Below, in pieces: positions 42,952 to 51,876 of a DNA stretch of 64,000 nt (position 1 is its first letter; every line of letters starts with the position of its first letter). Both the position numbers and the translations under genes were made by a program. Source of the DNA: CAZJWC01 sp964550125 (GTDB lineage Bacteria > Bacillota > Clostridia > Christensenellales > Borkfalkiaceae); assembly GCA_964550125.1 (NCBI GenBank), contig CAZJWC010000001.1, forward strand, positions 62,001-126,000. The letters run 5' to 3'. Below the pieces are notes generated by a model, which worked only from the letters and a program-made list of their open reading frames with translations, was not told where the DNA came from and did not search any database.

Positions 42952-43779
42952 ATGGTAATTACTACAATTATTGAAAACACTTCAAAAGATACAAACTTAA
43001 CTGTTGAACACGGATTATCTTTTTATGCGCAAACTAATAATAAAGATTTTTTAGTTGATACAGGTGCTTCAACTTCCTTTTTGTCAAACTTAAAAAGTTT
43101 AGGAATTGAAGTAAAAAATATAAAAAAGATGGTTCTTTCACACAATCATTACGACCACGGTGGTGGTATATGCGATTTGCTTTCTGTTAATAAAGATATT
43201 GAAATTTATTGTTCAAGCAAATTTAAAAGAGAATTGTTTTCTAAGCGTGAATATGGGTACAAACAAATAGACATTACCTCTACTCTTGAAAACAACTTGA
43301 CCAATCTAAAATTAGTTGAAGACATTTTTCCTATATTTGAAAATGTTTTTATTTGCACCATAAAAAAAATAAATAAAATATACTCATGCAAAGACGATAG
43401 ACTTAAAGAGAAGATAAACGGAGAGTTTATAGAGGACAACTTTACACATGAGGTTTATATTGCAGTAATAGAAAATGACGAGATAAAAATAATCTCTCCA
43501 TGTAGCCACTCAGGTTTTATAAATATTGTGGAAGATGCAAAAGGCAGATTCAAAGATTATAAAGTTACAGCATTTATAGGAGGTTTACATATAATTAATC
43601 CTAGCGAAAATAAACTTACTTGCGATGAAACTGAAATAAAAAGGTATGCCAAATACGCCCATAACAATGAAATAAAACTATTTACCTGTCATTGTACGGG
43701 AATTGTTGGTTTTGAATTACTGAATAGATACAATAAAAATATAAAATATATTTCCACAGGCGATAAAGTGGAAGTTTGA
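42952..43779 (+). CDS. MBL-fold metallohydrolase
   Basis: 275 residues of the metallo-beta-lactamase fold. Seen: FLVDTGAS near residue 35, the metal motif SHNHYDHGGG near residues 63-72, then further ligands in SPCSHSGFINIV and GGLHIINP. It belongs to the F420-less, flavin-free MBL hydrolases with D-x-G and H-x-H-x-D-H (here HNHYDH); substrate unknown. No ribosome binding site can exist if transcription starts at the normal distance from the -10 box, so the mRNA appears leaderless. 13 bases before pyk, same operon. Confidence 0.85.
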   Translation: MVITTIIENTSKDTNLTVEHGLSFYAQTNNKDFLVDTGASTSFLSNLKSLGIEVKNIKKMVLSHNHYDHGGGICDLLSVNKDIEIYCSSKFKRELFSKREYGYKQIDITSTLENNLTNLKLVEDIFPIFENVFICTIKKINKIYSCKDDRLKEKINGEFIEDNFTHEVYIAVIENDEIKIISPCSHSGFINIVEDAKGRFKDYKVTAFIGGLHIINPSENKLTCDETEIKRYAKYAHNNEIKLFTCHCTGIVGFELLNRYNKNIKYISTGDKVEV

Positions 43780-43792
43780 TAGGTAGAAAATT

Positions 43793-45205
43793 ATGAAAAA
43801 AACTAAAATTATTTGCACATTAGGACCATCCAGTGAAAATGAAGAAACCATAATCAAAATGGCTGAAGCAGGTATGAACGTTGTAAGAATAAACTTCTCT
43901 CACGGCACTCACGAAGAACACGCCAAAAAGATTGAACTAATCAAAAAAGTAAGAAAAGAACATAATCTTCCCTTGCCAATTCTTCTTGACACGAAAGGTC
44001 CTGAATTTAGAATTAAAACTTTTAAAAATGGAAAAATCACATTAAACGAGGGAGATAAATTTATCTTTACGGCAGAAGATGTCGAAGGAGATGAAACAAG
44101 AGTTTCAGTCAACTATAAATCCATTTGTGAGGAAATGGTTGCTGGTGATAAAATCTTGCTAAATAACGGCTTGATGTCCTTTTTAGTTGATAAAGTTGAT
44201 AAGCCAAATGTATACTGCACCGTTTTAGTTGGAGGGGAACTTTCAAACAGAAAAAGTATGTTTTTCCCTGATAAAGACTTGCATTTAACATACTTGAGTG
44301 AGCAAGATAAAAATGACCTGCTTTTTGGAATAAAGCACAAAATTGCCTTCGTTGCTTGCTCCTTCGTTTCTCACGCTCAAGACGTAATTGACGTAAAAAA
44401 CTTTTTAAACGCTAATGGTGGAGGAGATATTGATATTATCGCCAAAATTGAGAATAGAACGGGCGTAAATAATATTGAGGAGATTTTAGCTGTATCTGAC
44501 GGAATTATGATAGGCCGTGGCGATATGGGCGTTGAAATACCTTACGAAGAATTACCCAATATTCAAAAGACAATTATTTCAAAATGTAGACTTCGTGGAA
44601 AGAGAGTTATTACTGCGACAGAGATGCTTGAATCAATGATTAAGCAACCTCGACCTACTAGAGCAGAAATATCGGATGTTGCAAATGCTGTTTATGATGG
44701 TACAAGTGCAATAATGCTTTCAGGTGAAACGGCAGCAGGTGCTTACCCAGTAGAAGCAGTAAAAGCAATGGCTAAAATTGCTGAACAAGCCGAAGGGAAT
44801 AGGGCTTATATTCAAACCCTACCCAACAATTCATACGAATTTGCAAGCAACTCGGACGCACTTTCACACTCTGCTTGTACACTAGCAGAAGATTTAGGTG
44901 CAAAATGTTTATTAGTTTGTTCAAGAACCGGAAAATCAGCAAGGATGGTTTCTCGTTTTAGGCCAATGATTGACATTATAGCAATGACAACAGATGAAAA
45001 TGTTTATAGAAAATTAGCACTTAACTGGGGAATAACTCCAATTTTGTCAGATGAGGTATTCTCCGTAGATGCACTTTTCAATCAAGCAAGAATCTTAACG
45101 CAAAGATACGGATTTGCAAAAAAAGGTGATACTATCGTTGTAATGGGTGGTAAACCAACAGGTGAATCAGGAAACTCTAGTATGATAAATATTGAAAAAT
45201 TGTAA
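43793..45205 (+). CDS. pyk: Pyruvate kinase
   Basis: Converts PEP and ADP to pyruvate and ATP, last step of glycolysis. Seen: KIICTLGPSSENEETI, NVVRINFSHGTHEEH, LLDTKGPEFR, metal and catalytic segment AKIENRTGVNNI, signature GIMIGRGDMGVEIP, TATEMLESM and MLSGETAAGAYP. 470 residues; it lacks the extra C-terminal PEP-utiliser domain of Bacillus enzymes. Start ATG at 43793 behind TAGGTAG. Confidence 0.97.
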   Translation: MKKTKIICTLGPSSENEETIIKMAEAGMNVVRINFSHGTHEEHAKKIELIKKVRKEHNLPLPILLDTKGPEFRIKTFKNGKITLNEGDKFIFTAEDVEGDETRVSVNYKSICEEMVAGDKILLNNGLMSFLVDKVDKPNVYCTVLVGGELSNRKSMFFPDKDLHLTYLSEQDKNDLLFGIKHKIAFVACSFVSHAQDVIDVKNFLNANGGGDIDIIAKIENRTGVNNIEEILAVSDGIMIGRGDMGVEIPYEELPNIQKTIISKCRLRGKRVITATEMLESMIKQPRPTRAEISDVANAVYDGTSAIMLSGETAAGAYPVEAVKAMAKIAEQAEGNRAYIQTLPNNSYEFASNSDALSHSACTLAEDLGAKCLLVCSRTGKSARMVSRFRPMIDIIAMTTDENVYRKLALNWGITPILSDEVFSVDALFNQARILTQRYGFAKKGDTIVVMGGKPTGESGNSSMINIEKL

Positions 45206-45220
45206 AATTATAAAAATAAT

Positions 45221-45240
45221 CCCCTGACTTTTGTCAGGGG
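45221..45240. terminator. Terminator between pyk and scpB
   Basis: 8-bp GC-rich stem CCCCTGAC / GTCAGGGG with a TTTT loop and T-tract; convergent genes on either side. Confidence 0.88.
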
Positions 45241-45247
45241 GTGTTTT

Positions 45248-45976
45248 TTACTCAATTTTAATAATATCACCTTCATCAAGGTCGTTAAGAAAGTCAGGAA
45301 TTGCAAAGTCATTTTCAACCTTTTCTTTTTGTTTTTGCTTTCCTTTTTTCTTCTCATCATCAACAGAAGCGTTTTCCTCTTGAGTCGCTTTGTTTTCAGG
45401 ATTTTCATAAACAGGCTTATCGTATAGATAACTTTCCTCAGGCTCATCTTGGTGCATTGCAGCAATCTTTGCAAGCAAAGTTTCGTAATCGGGCAAATCT
45501 TCTAATGACGAAAGTTTAAATCTCTTTAAAAAGTTATCAGTTGTACCATAAACATTAGGTCTACCTACCGTTTCTCTTTTCCCAGTTACCTCAATCATCT
45601 GCAACTCAAGTAAAGTACTAACAGCATAATCACTACTTAAACCTCTTATCTGTTCAAGTTCAGCCTTTGTTATAGGCTGTTTATAAGCAATTATAGCAGC
45701 ACACTCAAGAATTGTTCTTGTAAACTCTTTTTCCTTAATAGGATTTAAAACAGATGATACAGCGTCCTTTAAGGTAGGATTAGTGCAAAGTTGTAATTTA
45801 CCGTTAAACTCAAGCAAGAGTATGCCTGTGTTTTCATTAAATTTTTTATGTAAGTCCTCGACTGACTTTTTCAACTCTTTTTGGGTACAGCCAAGTTTTT
45901 CAACTATAATATTTGTAGGAACAGGGTTACCTGATGCAAATAAAATTGCCTCAATTATATTCGTCAAGTTCTCCAT
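45248..45976 (-). CDS. scpB: Chromosome segregation and condensation protein ScpB
   Basis: Kleisin-interacting winged-helix subunit of the SMC condensin. Seen: IEAILFASGNPVPTNIIVEKLG, then ILECAAIIAYKQPITKAELEQIRG and GRPNVYGTTDNFLKRF, both typical of ScpB. 242 residues; the last ~55 are a charged tail (DDEKKKGKQKQKEKVEND) beyond the usual end. Its ATG lies 26 bases inside scpA, without its own clear ribosome binding site. Confidence 0.93.
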   Translation of the reverse strand: MENLTNIIEAILFASGNPVPTNIIVEKLGCTQKELKKSVEDLHKKFNENTGILLLEFNGKLQLCTNPTLKDAVSSVLNPIKEKEFTRTILECAAIIAYKQPITKAELEQIRGLSSDYAVSTLLELQMIEVTGKRETVGRPNVYGTTDNFLKRFKLSSLEDLPDYETLLAKIAAMHQDEPEESYLYDKPVYENPENKATQEENASVDDEKKKGKQKQKEKVENDFAIPDFLNDLDEGDIIKIE

Positions 45977-46766
45977 AATCTATATCTTCACCTCTTTCGG
46001 TATTTAATTTAATTTTAATCTGTCCAAAATTCGTGTCTTGCTCAACTACAATCCATTGTATCTTTAAAAGTTCAAGTATTGCTTGAAAAGTAGCAATAAT
46101 CTCTCCTTTTGTACTATCGCTTGAAAAAAGTTCATCAAAATAAATTTCAGGCGTACCTTGTAAAGTCAATTTAATAAACTCCATTTTATCAGCAACGGTA
46201 AAAGCATCTTTAGGAATTTCCTTAAATTTTTCCTTCGCTTTGTTAATTTCTTGCTGACGCAACATTAAGGACGCAAAAGCATCAAGCAAGCCCTCAAGAT
46301 GAAAGTCCTTGTATACTATTTTCATCTCTCCCACATTTTTATCAGGCTCTTTAAACACGTAACCGATTGTTTCTCTTTCTTTTAGTTTTACCGTTTCTTC
46401 TTTGTAAAGTTTATATTCTTCCAAAGCCCTAATCAACTCGTCATTGTTAACATTATCATCACTTTCAAAGTCAGGTTCATCTTCATCTTCGATTTTACTA
46501 ATTAAACTTTTTGCCTTTTTTTCAATGATTTTCGCACAAATAAAAAGATATTCGCTCGCTTGGTCAATAGTCATATTATCGACTTCTTTTTCCATATATT
46601 TTAGAAATTGTTCGGTTACCTTTGATACATACACTTGCTGAATATCAAATTGATTTTTTTCAATCAAAAACAGCAAAAAGTCCATAGGTCCTTCAAAGTT
46701 ATCTAAAACGGTATTATAATTGACGATTGAGTCAAAATTTTCTAATGCATATTTATCGTAAGCCAT
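45951..46766 (-). CDS. scpA: Chromosome segregation and condensation protein ScpA
   Basis: Kleisin that bridges SMC heads. Seen: FEGPMDFLLFLIEKNQFDIQ near residue 24, TEQFLKYMEK, and the C-terminal winged helix FQAILELLKIQWIVVEQ. 271 residues, usual length. Start ATG at 46766 with AGGTGGTG; overlaps scpB. Preceded by the M50 peptidase gene, forming the common M50-scpA-scpB order. Confidence 0.94.
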   Translation of the reverse strand: MAYDKYALENFDSIVNYNTVLDNFEGPMDFLLFLIEKNQFDIQQVYVSKVTEQFLKYMEKEVDNMTIDQASEYLFICAKIIEKKAKSLISKIEDEDEPDFESDDNVNNDELIRALEEYKLYKEETVKLKERETIGYVFKEPDKNVGEMKIVYKDFHLEGLLDAFASLMLRQQEINKAKEKFKEIPKDAFTVADKMEFIKLTLQGTPEIYFDELFSSDSTKGEIIATFQAILELLKIQWIVVEQDTNFGQIKIKLNTERGEDIDYGELDEYN

Positions 46767-46779
46767 TATCTTTCACCAC

Positions 46780-47463
46780 CTAAAATAGACCTATAATCAA
46801 TTCCCAAAATAAAACAATAGGTTTTGCTGTATAAATAACTACATAGTTATAAAACATACCAAAAATATCCAAATAGAAAGGTAAACTAAAAGTATCACAT
46901 ATAAATGACCATACAAGCAATGCAAATAGTATTTTTTGTCCGTTGTATCTTATCCAATACATTACCCTTCCGTGATTCTTTTTAACGGTGGATAGAAATT
47001 GCCAGCCGTCAAGAGGGGGTAACGGAATAAGGTTAAAAACAAAAAATCCTACACTCAAATAGAACAGTTTACTTGCAAATTGATATACAAAAAGTCCTGT
47101 ATAGCCTTGCGTTACTAAATTAATCGACAACAAATAGAAGGGACAAATTAGAAAGGCAAAGCAAATATTAGTCAAAATACCTGCAAGTGAAGTCCAAATT
47201 AAGCCTTTACGATAGTTCCTAAAGTTGTATGGATTTATAGGCACAGGTTTTGCCCAACCAAAACCACAAAGAACCATCATAACAAGTCCCCACGGATCAA
47301 AATGGACAGCAGGGTTAAGCGAACACCTACCTTGAAGTTTAGGCGTTAAATCCCCATTTTTATAAGCAGTCATTGCGTGAGCAAACTCGTGCATTGTAAG
47401 TACAATCATTACTGCAAAAAAGGAAATTATATAATAACAAAGTTTTAATAAAAAATTGTACAT
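46780..47463 (-). CDS. Site-2 protease-family (M50) membrane peptidase
   Basis: Short rhomboid-like SREBP/S2P zinc metalloprotease of the SpoIVFB/YwhC class. Seen: five to six hydrophobic segments, zinc motif MHEFAHAM near residue 24, the GWAKPVPINP loop, and the third ligand region NLIPLPPLDGW. From ATG at 47463 (AAGG upstream) it is 227 residues; an upstream non-ATG start would add eight. Usually found next to scpAB in Clostridia; the substrate is not known. Confidence 0.9.
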   Translation of the reverse strand: MYNFLLKLCYYIISFFAVMIVLTMHEFAHAMTAYKNGDLTPKLQGRCSLNPAVHFDPWGLVMMVLCGFGWAKPVPINPYNFRNYRKGLIWTSLAGILTNICFAFLICPFYLLSINLVTQGYTGLFVYQFASKLFYLSVGFFVFNLIPLPPLDGWQFLSTVKKNHGRVMYWIRYNGQKILFALLVWSFICDTFSLPFYLDIFGMFYNYVVIYTAKPIVLFWELIIGLF

Positions 47464-47518
47464 AATTTTTACCTTAATAAAAATCAATTTTATAAATTAT
47501 ACCATAAAACAAGCAAAA

Positions 47519-47554
47519 AGGCAAATAAGTTAATATACATAACTATATTTGCCT
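47519..47554 (-). terminator. Terminator after dacF
   Basis: Long stem AGGCAAATATAGTTA / TAACTTATTTGCCT with one bulge, followed by TTTTTGCTTGTTTT on the minus strand. Confidence 0.75.
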
Positions 47555-47560
47555 ACATTT

Positions 47561-48745
47561 TTAAAAAGACCAGTTTTCAACGATTTCTTTAATTGAATCC
47601 CATAAACTCATTTTTTCTACATTGGAAGTTGATACAAGGTCAACGCTCGTATATAAAACATTATCTTTAAATATATTTGCCTTTCCCAAAACATCTCCTT
47701 GTTTGACAGGTGCTTTCACATTAGAAAAAACATCATACTCTATATTTATATTTTCTTCTTCCTTCTTACTCAAAAATACATATGCGTTGGTCGAAGGTTT
47801 AAGTTTAACCTCTTTTTCCTTTCCACCTTTAACATTACAAATCTCATTTATTTGCTCGTTTACATCAAGTACCTGTTTAGTGGTAAAGTTTGCAAATGAA
47901 TAATCAAGCAAAGTCCTTATCGCTTTAAATCTTTCATCACTCGAAGGTGAGCCGATTACCACAGCGATAGAACGCATATTTCCTCGCTTTGCTGTACAAG
48001 CAAGACAGAAACCAGCCTGATTTGTGAAACCTGTTTTACCACCATCACAACCGTCATAAAATCTTATCAACTTATTTGTATTAGTCATTTCGGTAACTCT
48101 GCCTTGAGGATGTTCAAAATTTTCCAACCAAACTTTACTATAATCAAAATAATGTTTGTTGTTTAGCAAATGTTTAAACATTAAAGCCACGTCTTTTGCA
48201 CAAGAATATTGATTTCCTTTTGGAAGTCCCGTACAGTTGGTAAAACAAGTATCGTTAGCTCCTATACTCTTTGCCTTTTCGTTCATCATGTCTACAAAAG
48301 AGCACTCACTACCTGCAACTCTTTCAGCCATTGCCACACAAGAATCGTTCGCTGAACACACAACTATACTTTTTAAAAGATTGTCTACTTTGTAAATTCC
48401 GTTCGCTTCTAAAAAGACCTGTGAACCTCCCATTGAGGACGCATTTTGACTAATTTTTATTTCTTCATCAAGAGATAAACGTTTAGAATTTATCTCGTCA
48501 AAACAAACCAGTAAAGTCATTATCTTACACATACTTGCAATGGGAAGATGTTCAAGTTCATTATCCTTGTACATTTCATTTCCACTATTAAAATCCATTA
48601 AATAGCAACTTTTATAACTTTTATTTTCAAATAATCTGTTTTCATCGTTTTCTTTTGCGTATGCCGTTTTTTTAGTAAAACCAACAGACAAAACAAATGC
48701 AGAGATTAACAATGCAAAAATACCCGTTTTAATTATTTTTTTCAT
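47561..48745 (-). CDS. dacF: D-alanyl-D-alanine carboxypeptidase, DacF type
   Basis: Low-molecular-weight PBP that trims the terminal D-Ala from peptidoglycan. Seen: signal peptide (first ~30 residues, ending near AYA), active-site motifs SMCK (S-x-x-K, PIASMCKIMT), SAN (VVCSANDSC) and KTG (DGGKTGFTNQ), and a C-terminal beta domain with an amphipathic end. 394 residues, usual. Its place beside spoIIM and spoIVB fits the sporulation enzyme DacF, but the vegetative DacA type cannot be excluded. Confidence 0.88.
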   Translation of the reverse strand: MKKIIKTGIFALLISAFVLSVGFTKKTAYAKENDENRLFENKSYKSCYLMDFNSGNEMYKDNELEHLPIASMCKIMTLLVCFDEINSKRLSLDEEIKISQNASSMGGSQVFLEANGIYKVDNLLKSIVVCSANDSCVAMAERVAGSECSFVDMMNEKAKSIGANDTCFTNCTGLPKGNQYSCAKDVALMFKHLLNNKHYFDYSKVWLENFEHPQGRVTEMTNTNKLIRFYDGCDGGKTGFTNQAGFCLACTAKRGNMRSIAVVIGSPSSDERFKAIRTLLDYSFANFTTKQVLDVNEQINEICNVKGGKEKEVKLKPSTNAYVFLSKKEEENINIEYDVFSNVKAPVKQGDVLGKANIFKDNVLYTSVDLVSTSNVEKMSLWDSIKEIVENWSF

Positions 48746-48794
48746 ACCTTTCTCCGTTTATAAATATTTTGTAACAAAAATTTATTTTTATACT

Positions 48795-49400
48795 TTATAT
48801 TACAAAACATATATTTCTTATAATTAAAGATACGCCAATAAACTCAATTAAGGCAGGACAGAGAATAATTATAATAACTTCTAAAATAACCAGATAGGAA
48901 GACAAACATTTATAGTCAAAGTATAACTCTTTTAATTTTTGCCTTATATTTATAAAATTTATACAATACAAAAAGAGAAGGTATGAAGATATTAAAAATT
49001 GTGGAAGATAGGCAAAAAGCATTATTGCTACTCCTGAAAAATTAAAGCATTGAACAATTATAACGCAAATTCCACCACATACAAACCCTCTATAAAAGAC
49101 AACAAATATTTGTATAGGTATCAAAAACATACTAATTGAACATAGTAAAACTATAAGTAGACTTATAAATCCTACTAAAAATCTACTTAATATCAAATAG
49201 ATACAACTTTCCTCTTTAGAAAGAATAGTATAAACATATTCATCACAATAATCAACATAATAAACCCGAAAATTGTCTTGTGAAGAAAATGCAATTCCCA
49301 AAATGATTCCTAGTAAAAGTATTATTATAAGGAAGATAAAAAAACCTTTTTTGTACTTAATTTCCTCATTTAAACATCTAAAAACAGAAAAATATCTCAT
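48795..49400 (-). CDS. spoIIM: Stage II sporulation protein M-like membrane protein
   Basis: 201 residues with about five membrane segments. In sporulation SpoIIM scaffolds SpoIIP and SpoIID for septal peptidoglycan removal during engulfment. Seen: short basic cytoplasmic start (CLNEEIKYKKGFF), first helix, extracytoplasmic stretch, and FYRGFVCGGICVIIVQCFNF, the PxxY/RG-type loop typical of the SpoIIM/YqiK family. Identity rests on topology and on the neighbours spoIVB and dacF. No ribosome binding site is visible, and the ATG is in a hairpin. Confidence 0.72.
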   Translation of the reverse strand: MRYFSVFRCLNEEIKYKKGFFIFLIIILLLGIILGIAFSSQDNFRVYYVDYCDEYVYTILSKEESCIYLILSRFLVGFISLLIVLLCSISMFLIPIQIFVVFYRGFVCGGICVIIVQCFNFSGVAIMLFAYLPQFLISSYLLFLYCINFINIRQKLKELYFDYKCLSSYLVILEVIIIILCPALIEFIGVSLIIRNICFVI

Positions 49401-49418
49401 ACCAAAAAGGTATGAGAT
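49394..49418 (-). terminator. Hairpin covering the spoIIM start codon
   Basis: 10-bp perfect stem ATCTCATACC / GGTATGAGAT with a five-base loop, then ATTTTTC on the minus strand. It looks like the terminator of spoIVB, but its right arm contains the ATG of spoIIM. Confidence 0.7.
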
Positions 49419-49446
49419 TGTTGTTTTATTTATACATTTACAATAT

Positions 49447-50493
49447 TTAATTACCCATCATATTATCAATACTAATACCAAAGCCTCTTGTTGGGTCATT
49501 TACAAAAACATGAGTAATTGCCCCTATAAGTTTACCATTTTGAAGAATAGGCGAACCTGACATACCTTGAACAATTCCACCCGTCTGTTCCAAAAGTTTT
49601 TTATCGCTAATTTTTACTACATAATTTTTTTTGCTAGAATTTTTTAAATCAACCTTAGCAATTTGAACATTATATTCTTGAGGTGTAACTCCGTCTATCG
49701 TAGTTATAAGTTTTGCACTACCTATCTTAATTTCTTCAGGTTTAGCAACTGAAACTTGAGTGAGTGAAGAATAGTCAAAATCATCATTAAAAGTACCATA
49801 TATGCCTGTTTCTATATTTTTTTGTGCAACGGCTACCGATTTATCATTGATAAAAAGTCCTTTTAATTCACCTGCCTTACCTCTAACTCCTTTTGTTACA
49901 CCAATAATACTACATTTATAAACATCTTGACTTAAAATTTTCATATATTCGTTATTTTCATCTAAAACGGGGTGTCCTAAAGAAGCAAATCTATGCGTAT
50001 TTACATCAATGTACGTTATAGTCCCAACACCAGCAACACAATCTCTAACTAGAATTCCTAGACGATTTTTTCCGTTAAAAACATCTTTTGCAGGACAAAT
50101 AGTAATATTTTTAGTTTGGTTATTTCTATTGATTACTACCGATAACTTTTCATTTCCTTCTGCTAGAATACTATCCAGTTGCCCAATAGAGTTTACAACT
50201 TGTCCGTCTATTGATATTATCTTATCTCCAACGGCTATACCACTATCTTTTGCAGGCGCAACATTTCCCTCTTTCGTTATAACATCGCAAATGCCTATAA
50301 CTTGAAGCCCACCAACTCCCAATGTAAACCCACAAGCAAAGCCACCTAGGTAAACATTGCTGTCAGTCTTTGTGCATAGAGATGCTTCCACTTTCGTTTG
50401 ATAATAGGAATAATCCGTCGTTTTATCACAACCAACAAAGGTGAAAAAGCACATTATTAACAGCACAAATACGAAAAGTTTCCTCTTAAACAT
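49447..50493 (-). CDS. spoIVB: SpoIVB serine peptidase (S55)
   Basis: Forespore-secreted signalling protease that triggers sigma-K activation. Seen: hydrophobic N-terminus with a lipobox-like FTFVGC (Cys22), PDZ domain (about 70-135; GIAVGDKIISIDGQVV), and S55 catalytic residues His174 in RFASLGHPV and Ser312 in GMSGSPI, with Asp in the TYID region. 348 residues. Full-length and apparently active; the lipobox is unusual as B. subtilis SpoIVB has a plain signal anchor. recN and spo0A, its common neighbours, are absent. Confidence 0.94.
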   Translation of the reverse strand: MFKRKLFVFVLLIMCFFTFVGCDKTTDYSYYQTKVEASLCTKTDSNVYLGGFACGFTLGVGGLQVIGICDVITKEGNVAPAKDSGIAVGDKIISIDGQVVNSIGQLDSILAEGNEKLSVVINRNNQTKNITICPAKDVFNGKNRLGILVRDCVAGVGTITYIDVNTHRFASLGHPVLDENNEYMKILSQDVYKCSIIGVTKGVRGKAGELKGLFINDKSVAVAQKNIETGIYGTFNDDFDYSSLTQVSVAKPEEIKIGSAKLITTIDGVTPQEYNVQIAKVDLKNSSKKNYVVKISDKKLLEQTGGIVQGMSGSPILQNGKLIGAITHVFVNDPTRGFGISIDNMMGN

Positions 50494-50555
50494 TGAACTA
50501 CCTCACTATGTATTGCTGTATTAATTTGTGCTATTATATATTTATTATACAAAAA

Positions 50556-50577
50556 AAGTCCTCTGTTAAAAGGACTT
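50556..50577 (-). terminator. Terminator after argR
   Basis: 7-bp stem AAGTCCT / AGGACTT with an eight-base loop and T7 on the minus strand; overlaps the argR stop. Confidence 0.78.
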
Positions 50578-51031
50578 ATTTATTTATAAAACTATTCAAT
50601 TTTTCAACAATTTCAGGGGCATCTTCATTTCGTTCAGCCACAATTAGCAAAGTATCATCACCTGCTACACTTCCTAAAATGTTAGGAATTTTAAGTTTAT
50701 CAACAACCATACCTGCATTACTTCCATTTCCACTTAACGTTTTTACAATTATGAGATTATTTGAATACTTAATTGATATAACACACTCTGTAAACAACCT
50801 TTTCATCTTATTTGACACATCTTCTTGCGTTTGAAAAACGGTCGCATATTTATACTTTTTCTCTCTACCGTTTACTTTAATTAAGTTAAGTTCATTTATA
50901 TCTCTGCTGACCGTTGCTTGCGTAACTGCATAGCCAAGTGCATTGAGGTGCTCACACAATTCTTCCTGTGTTTCAACCTCTTTATTTGCAATAATTTCAA
51001 TTATCTTTGCGTGTCTTTCTTTCTTTGCCAT
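50576..51031 (-). CDS. argR: Arginine repressor ArgR
   Basis: Arginine-dependent hexameric repressor/activator. Seen: N-terminal winged helix (KIIEIIANKEVETQEEL, then ATVSRDINELNLIK near residues 38-51, with the conserved SR pair) and the C-terminal oligomerisation/arginine domain with GDDTLLIV. 151 residues, standard. No ARG boxes or arginine genes were recognised in the window; its place here is the usual tlyA-nadK-argR-spoIVB order. Confidence 0.95.
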   Translation of the reverse strand: MAKKERHAKIIEIIANKEVETQEELCEHLNALGYAVTQATVSRDINELNLIKVNGREKKYKYATVFQTQEDVSNKMKRLFTECVISIKYSNNLIIVKTLSGNGSNAGMVVDKLKIPNILGSVAGDDTLLIVAERNEDAPEIVEKLNSFINK

Positions 51032-51040
51032 AAGTTACCT

Positions 51041-51841
51041 CTATAACTTATTTAATTTATCAATCAATTTATCAAAAAAGTCTTGCTTATCTTTTTTTAT
51101 AAAATCAATCGAAAAAGGGGCTTTTTTAATTTCAATCTTACTATTTTTATCAATGACAGCAACTTGCTTTCCATCACAACAAACTGCCAAACTCTTTTCC
51201 TCATTAGACAAGTCAAGCGTCATAACGCTCTCATTTGAATAAACAATGGGACGTGAAAGCAACTTATGTGCACATATTGAATTGAACATAAACACATCAA
51301 GTGTAGGGGTTAAAATAGCCCCTCCCGCCGATAAAGAATAGGCAGTTGAACCAGTTGGCGTACTAACCATAAAACCATCTGCAAAATAGCTATCTAAACA
51401 TCTTCCGTCAATGATAGGTTTAAACTTCATAATTTGAGAAAAGCCTTGCTCTGAAAAAATACGATGCACAGACACTTCGTTTATGGCATAAAAAGGCTTA
51501 CCATCAACTTCTATTTGCAAAACTGAACGAGATAAAACTTGATAATCTTTTTCAAGCAATTCGACACACTCTAAAAGTTCATTACTATCAAACTCAGTCA
51601 AGAATCCTACTCTACCAAAATTAACACCGATAATCTTGATATTTTGTTTACCACACTCAACTCCTGCTTTTAAAATTGAGCCATCTCCACCCAATACAAT
51701 TAGCACGTCAATATCGCAAACAGTATCAAACTCGGTAAATATTTTATACTCAATTTTTCTCTCTTTCAAAATTGAGGTCAAGTTTTCAACGATTTGTTTT
51801 TCTTTAAGTTGTTTGTTTAAATAAAAAATTCCAACCTTCAT
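51041..51841 (-). CDS. nadK: NAD kinase
   Basis: Phosphorylates NAD+ to NADP+. Seen from ATG 51841: GGDGS at residues 51-55, NFGRVGFLTEFD, and the TPTGSTAYSLSAGG substrate motif. 266 residues. A longer frame starts at GTG 51856, but the family N-terminus is MKVGIFYLN and the -10 box occupies the earlier codons. With a consensus promoter only six bases upstream, the transcript seems to begin at the ATG. Nine bases before argR. Confidence 0.93.
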   Translation of the reverse strand: MKVGIFYLNKQLKEKQIVENLTSILKERKIEYKIFTEFDTVCDIDVLIVLGGDGSILKAGVECGKQNIKIIGVNFGRVGFLTEFDSNELLECVELLEKDYQVLSRSVLQIEVDGKPFYAINEVSVHRIFSEQGFSQIMKFKPIIDGRCLDSYFADGFMVSTPTGSTAYSLSAGGAILTPTLDVFMFNSICAHKLLSRPIVYSNESVMTLDLSNEEKSLAVCCDGKQVAVIDKNSKIEIKKAPFSIDFIKKDKQDFFDKLIDKLNKL

Positions 51842-51847
51842 AACTTT

Positions 51848-51876
51848 ATTATACACTTACTTTGATAATTATGCAA
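51848..51876 (-). promoter_or_regulatory. Promoter of nadK-argR, leaderless type
   Basis: TTGCAT (51871-51876), 17-base spacer, TATAAT (51848-51853); the ATG follows after six bases. It abuts the tlyA stop codon. Confidence 0.7.
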
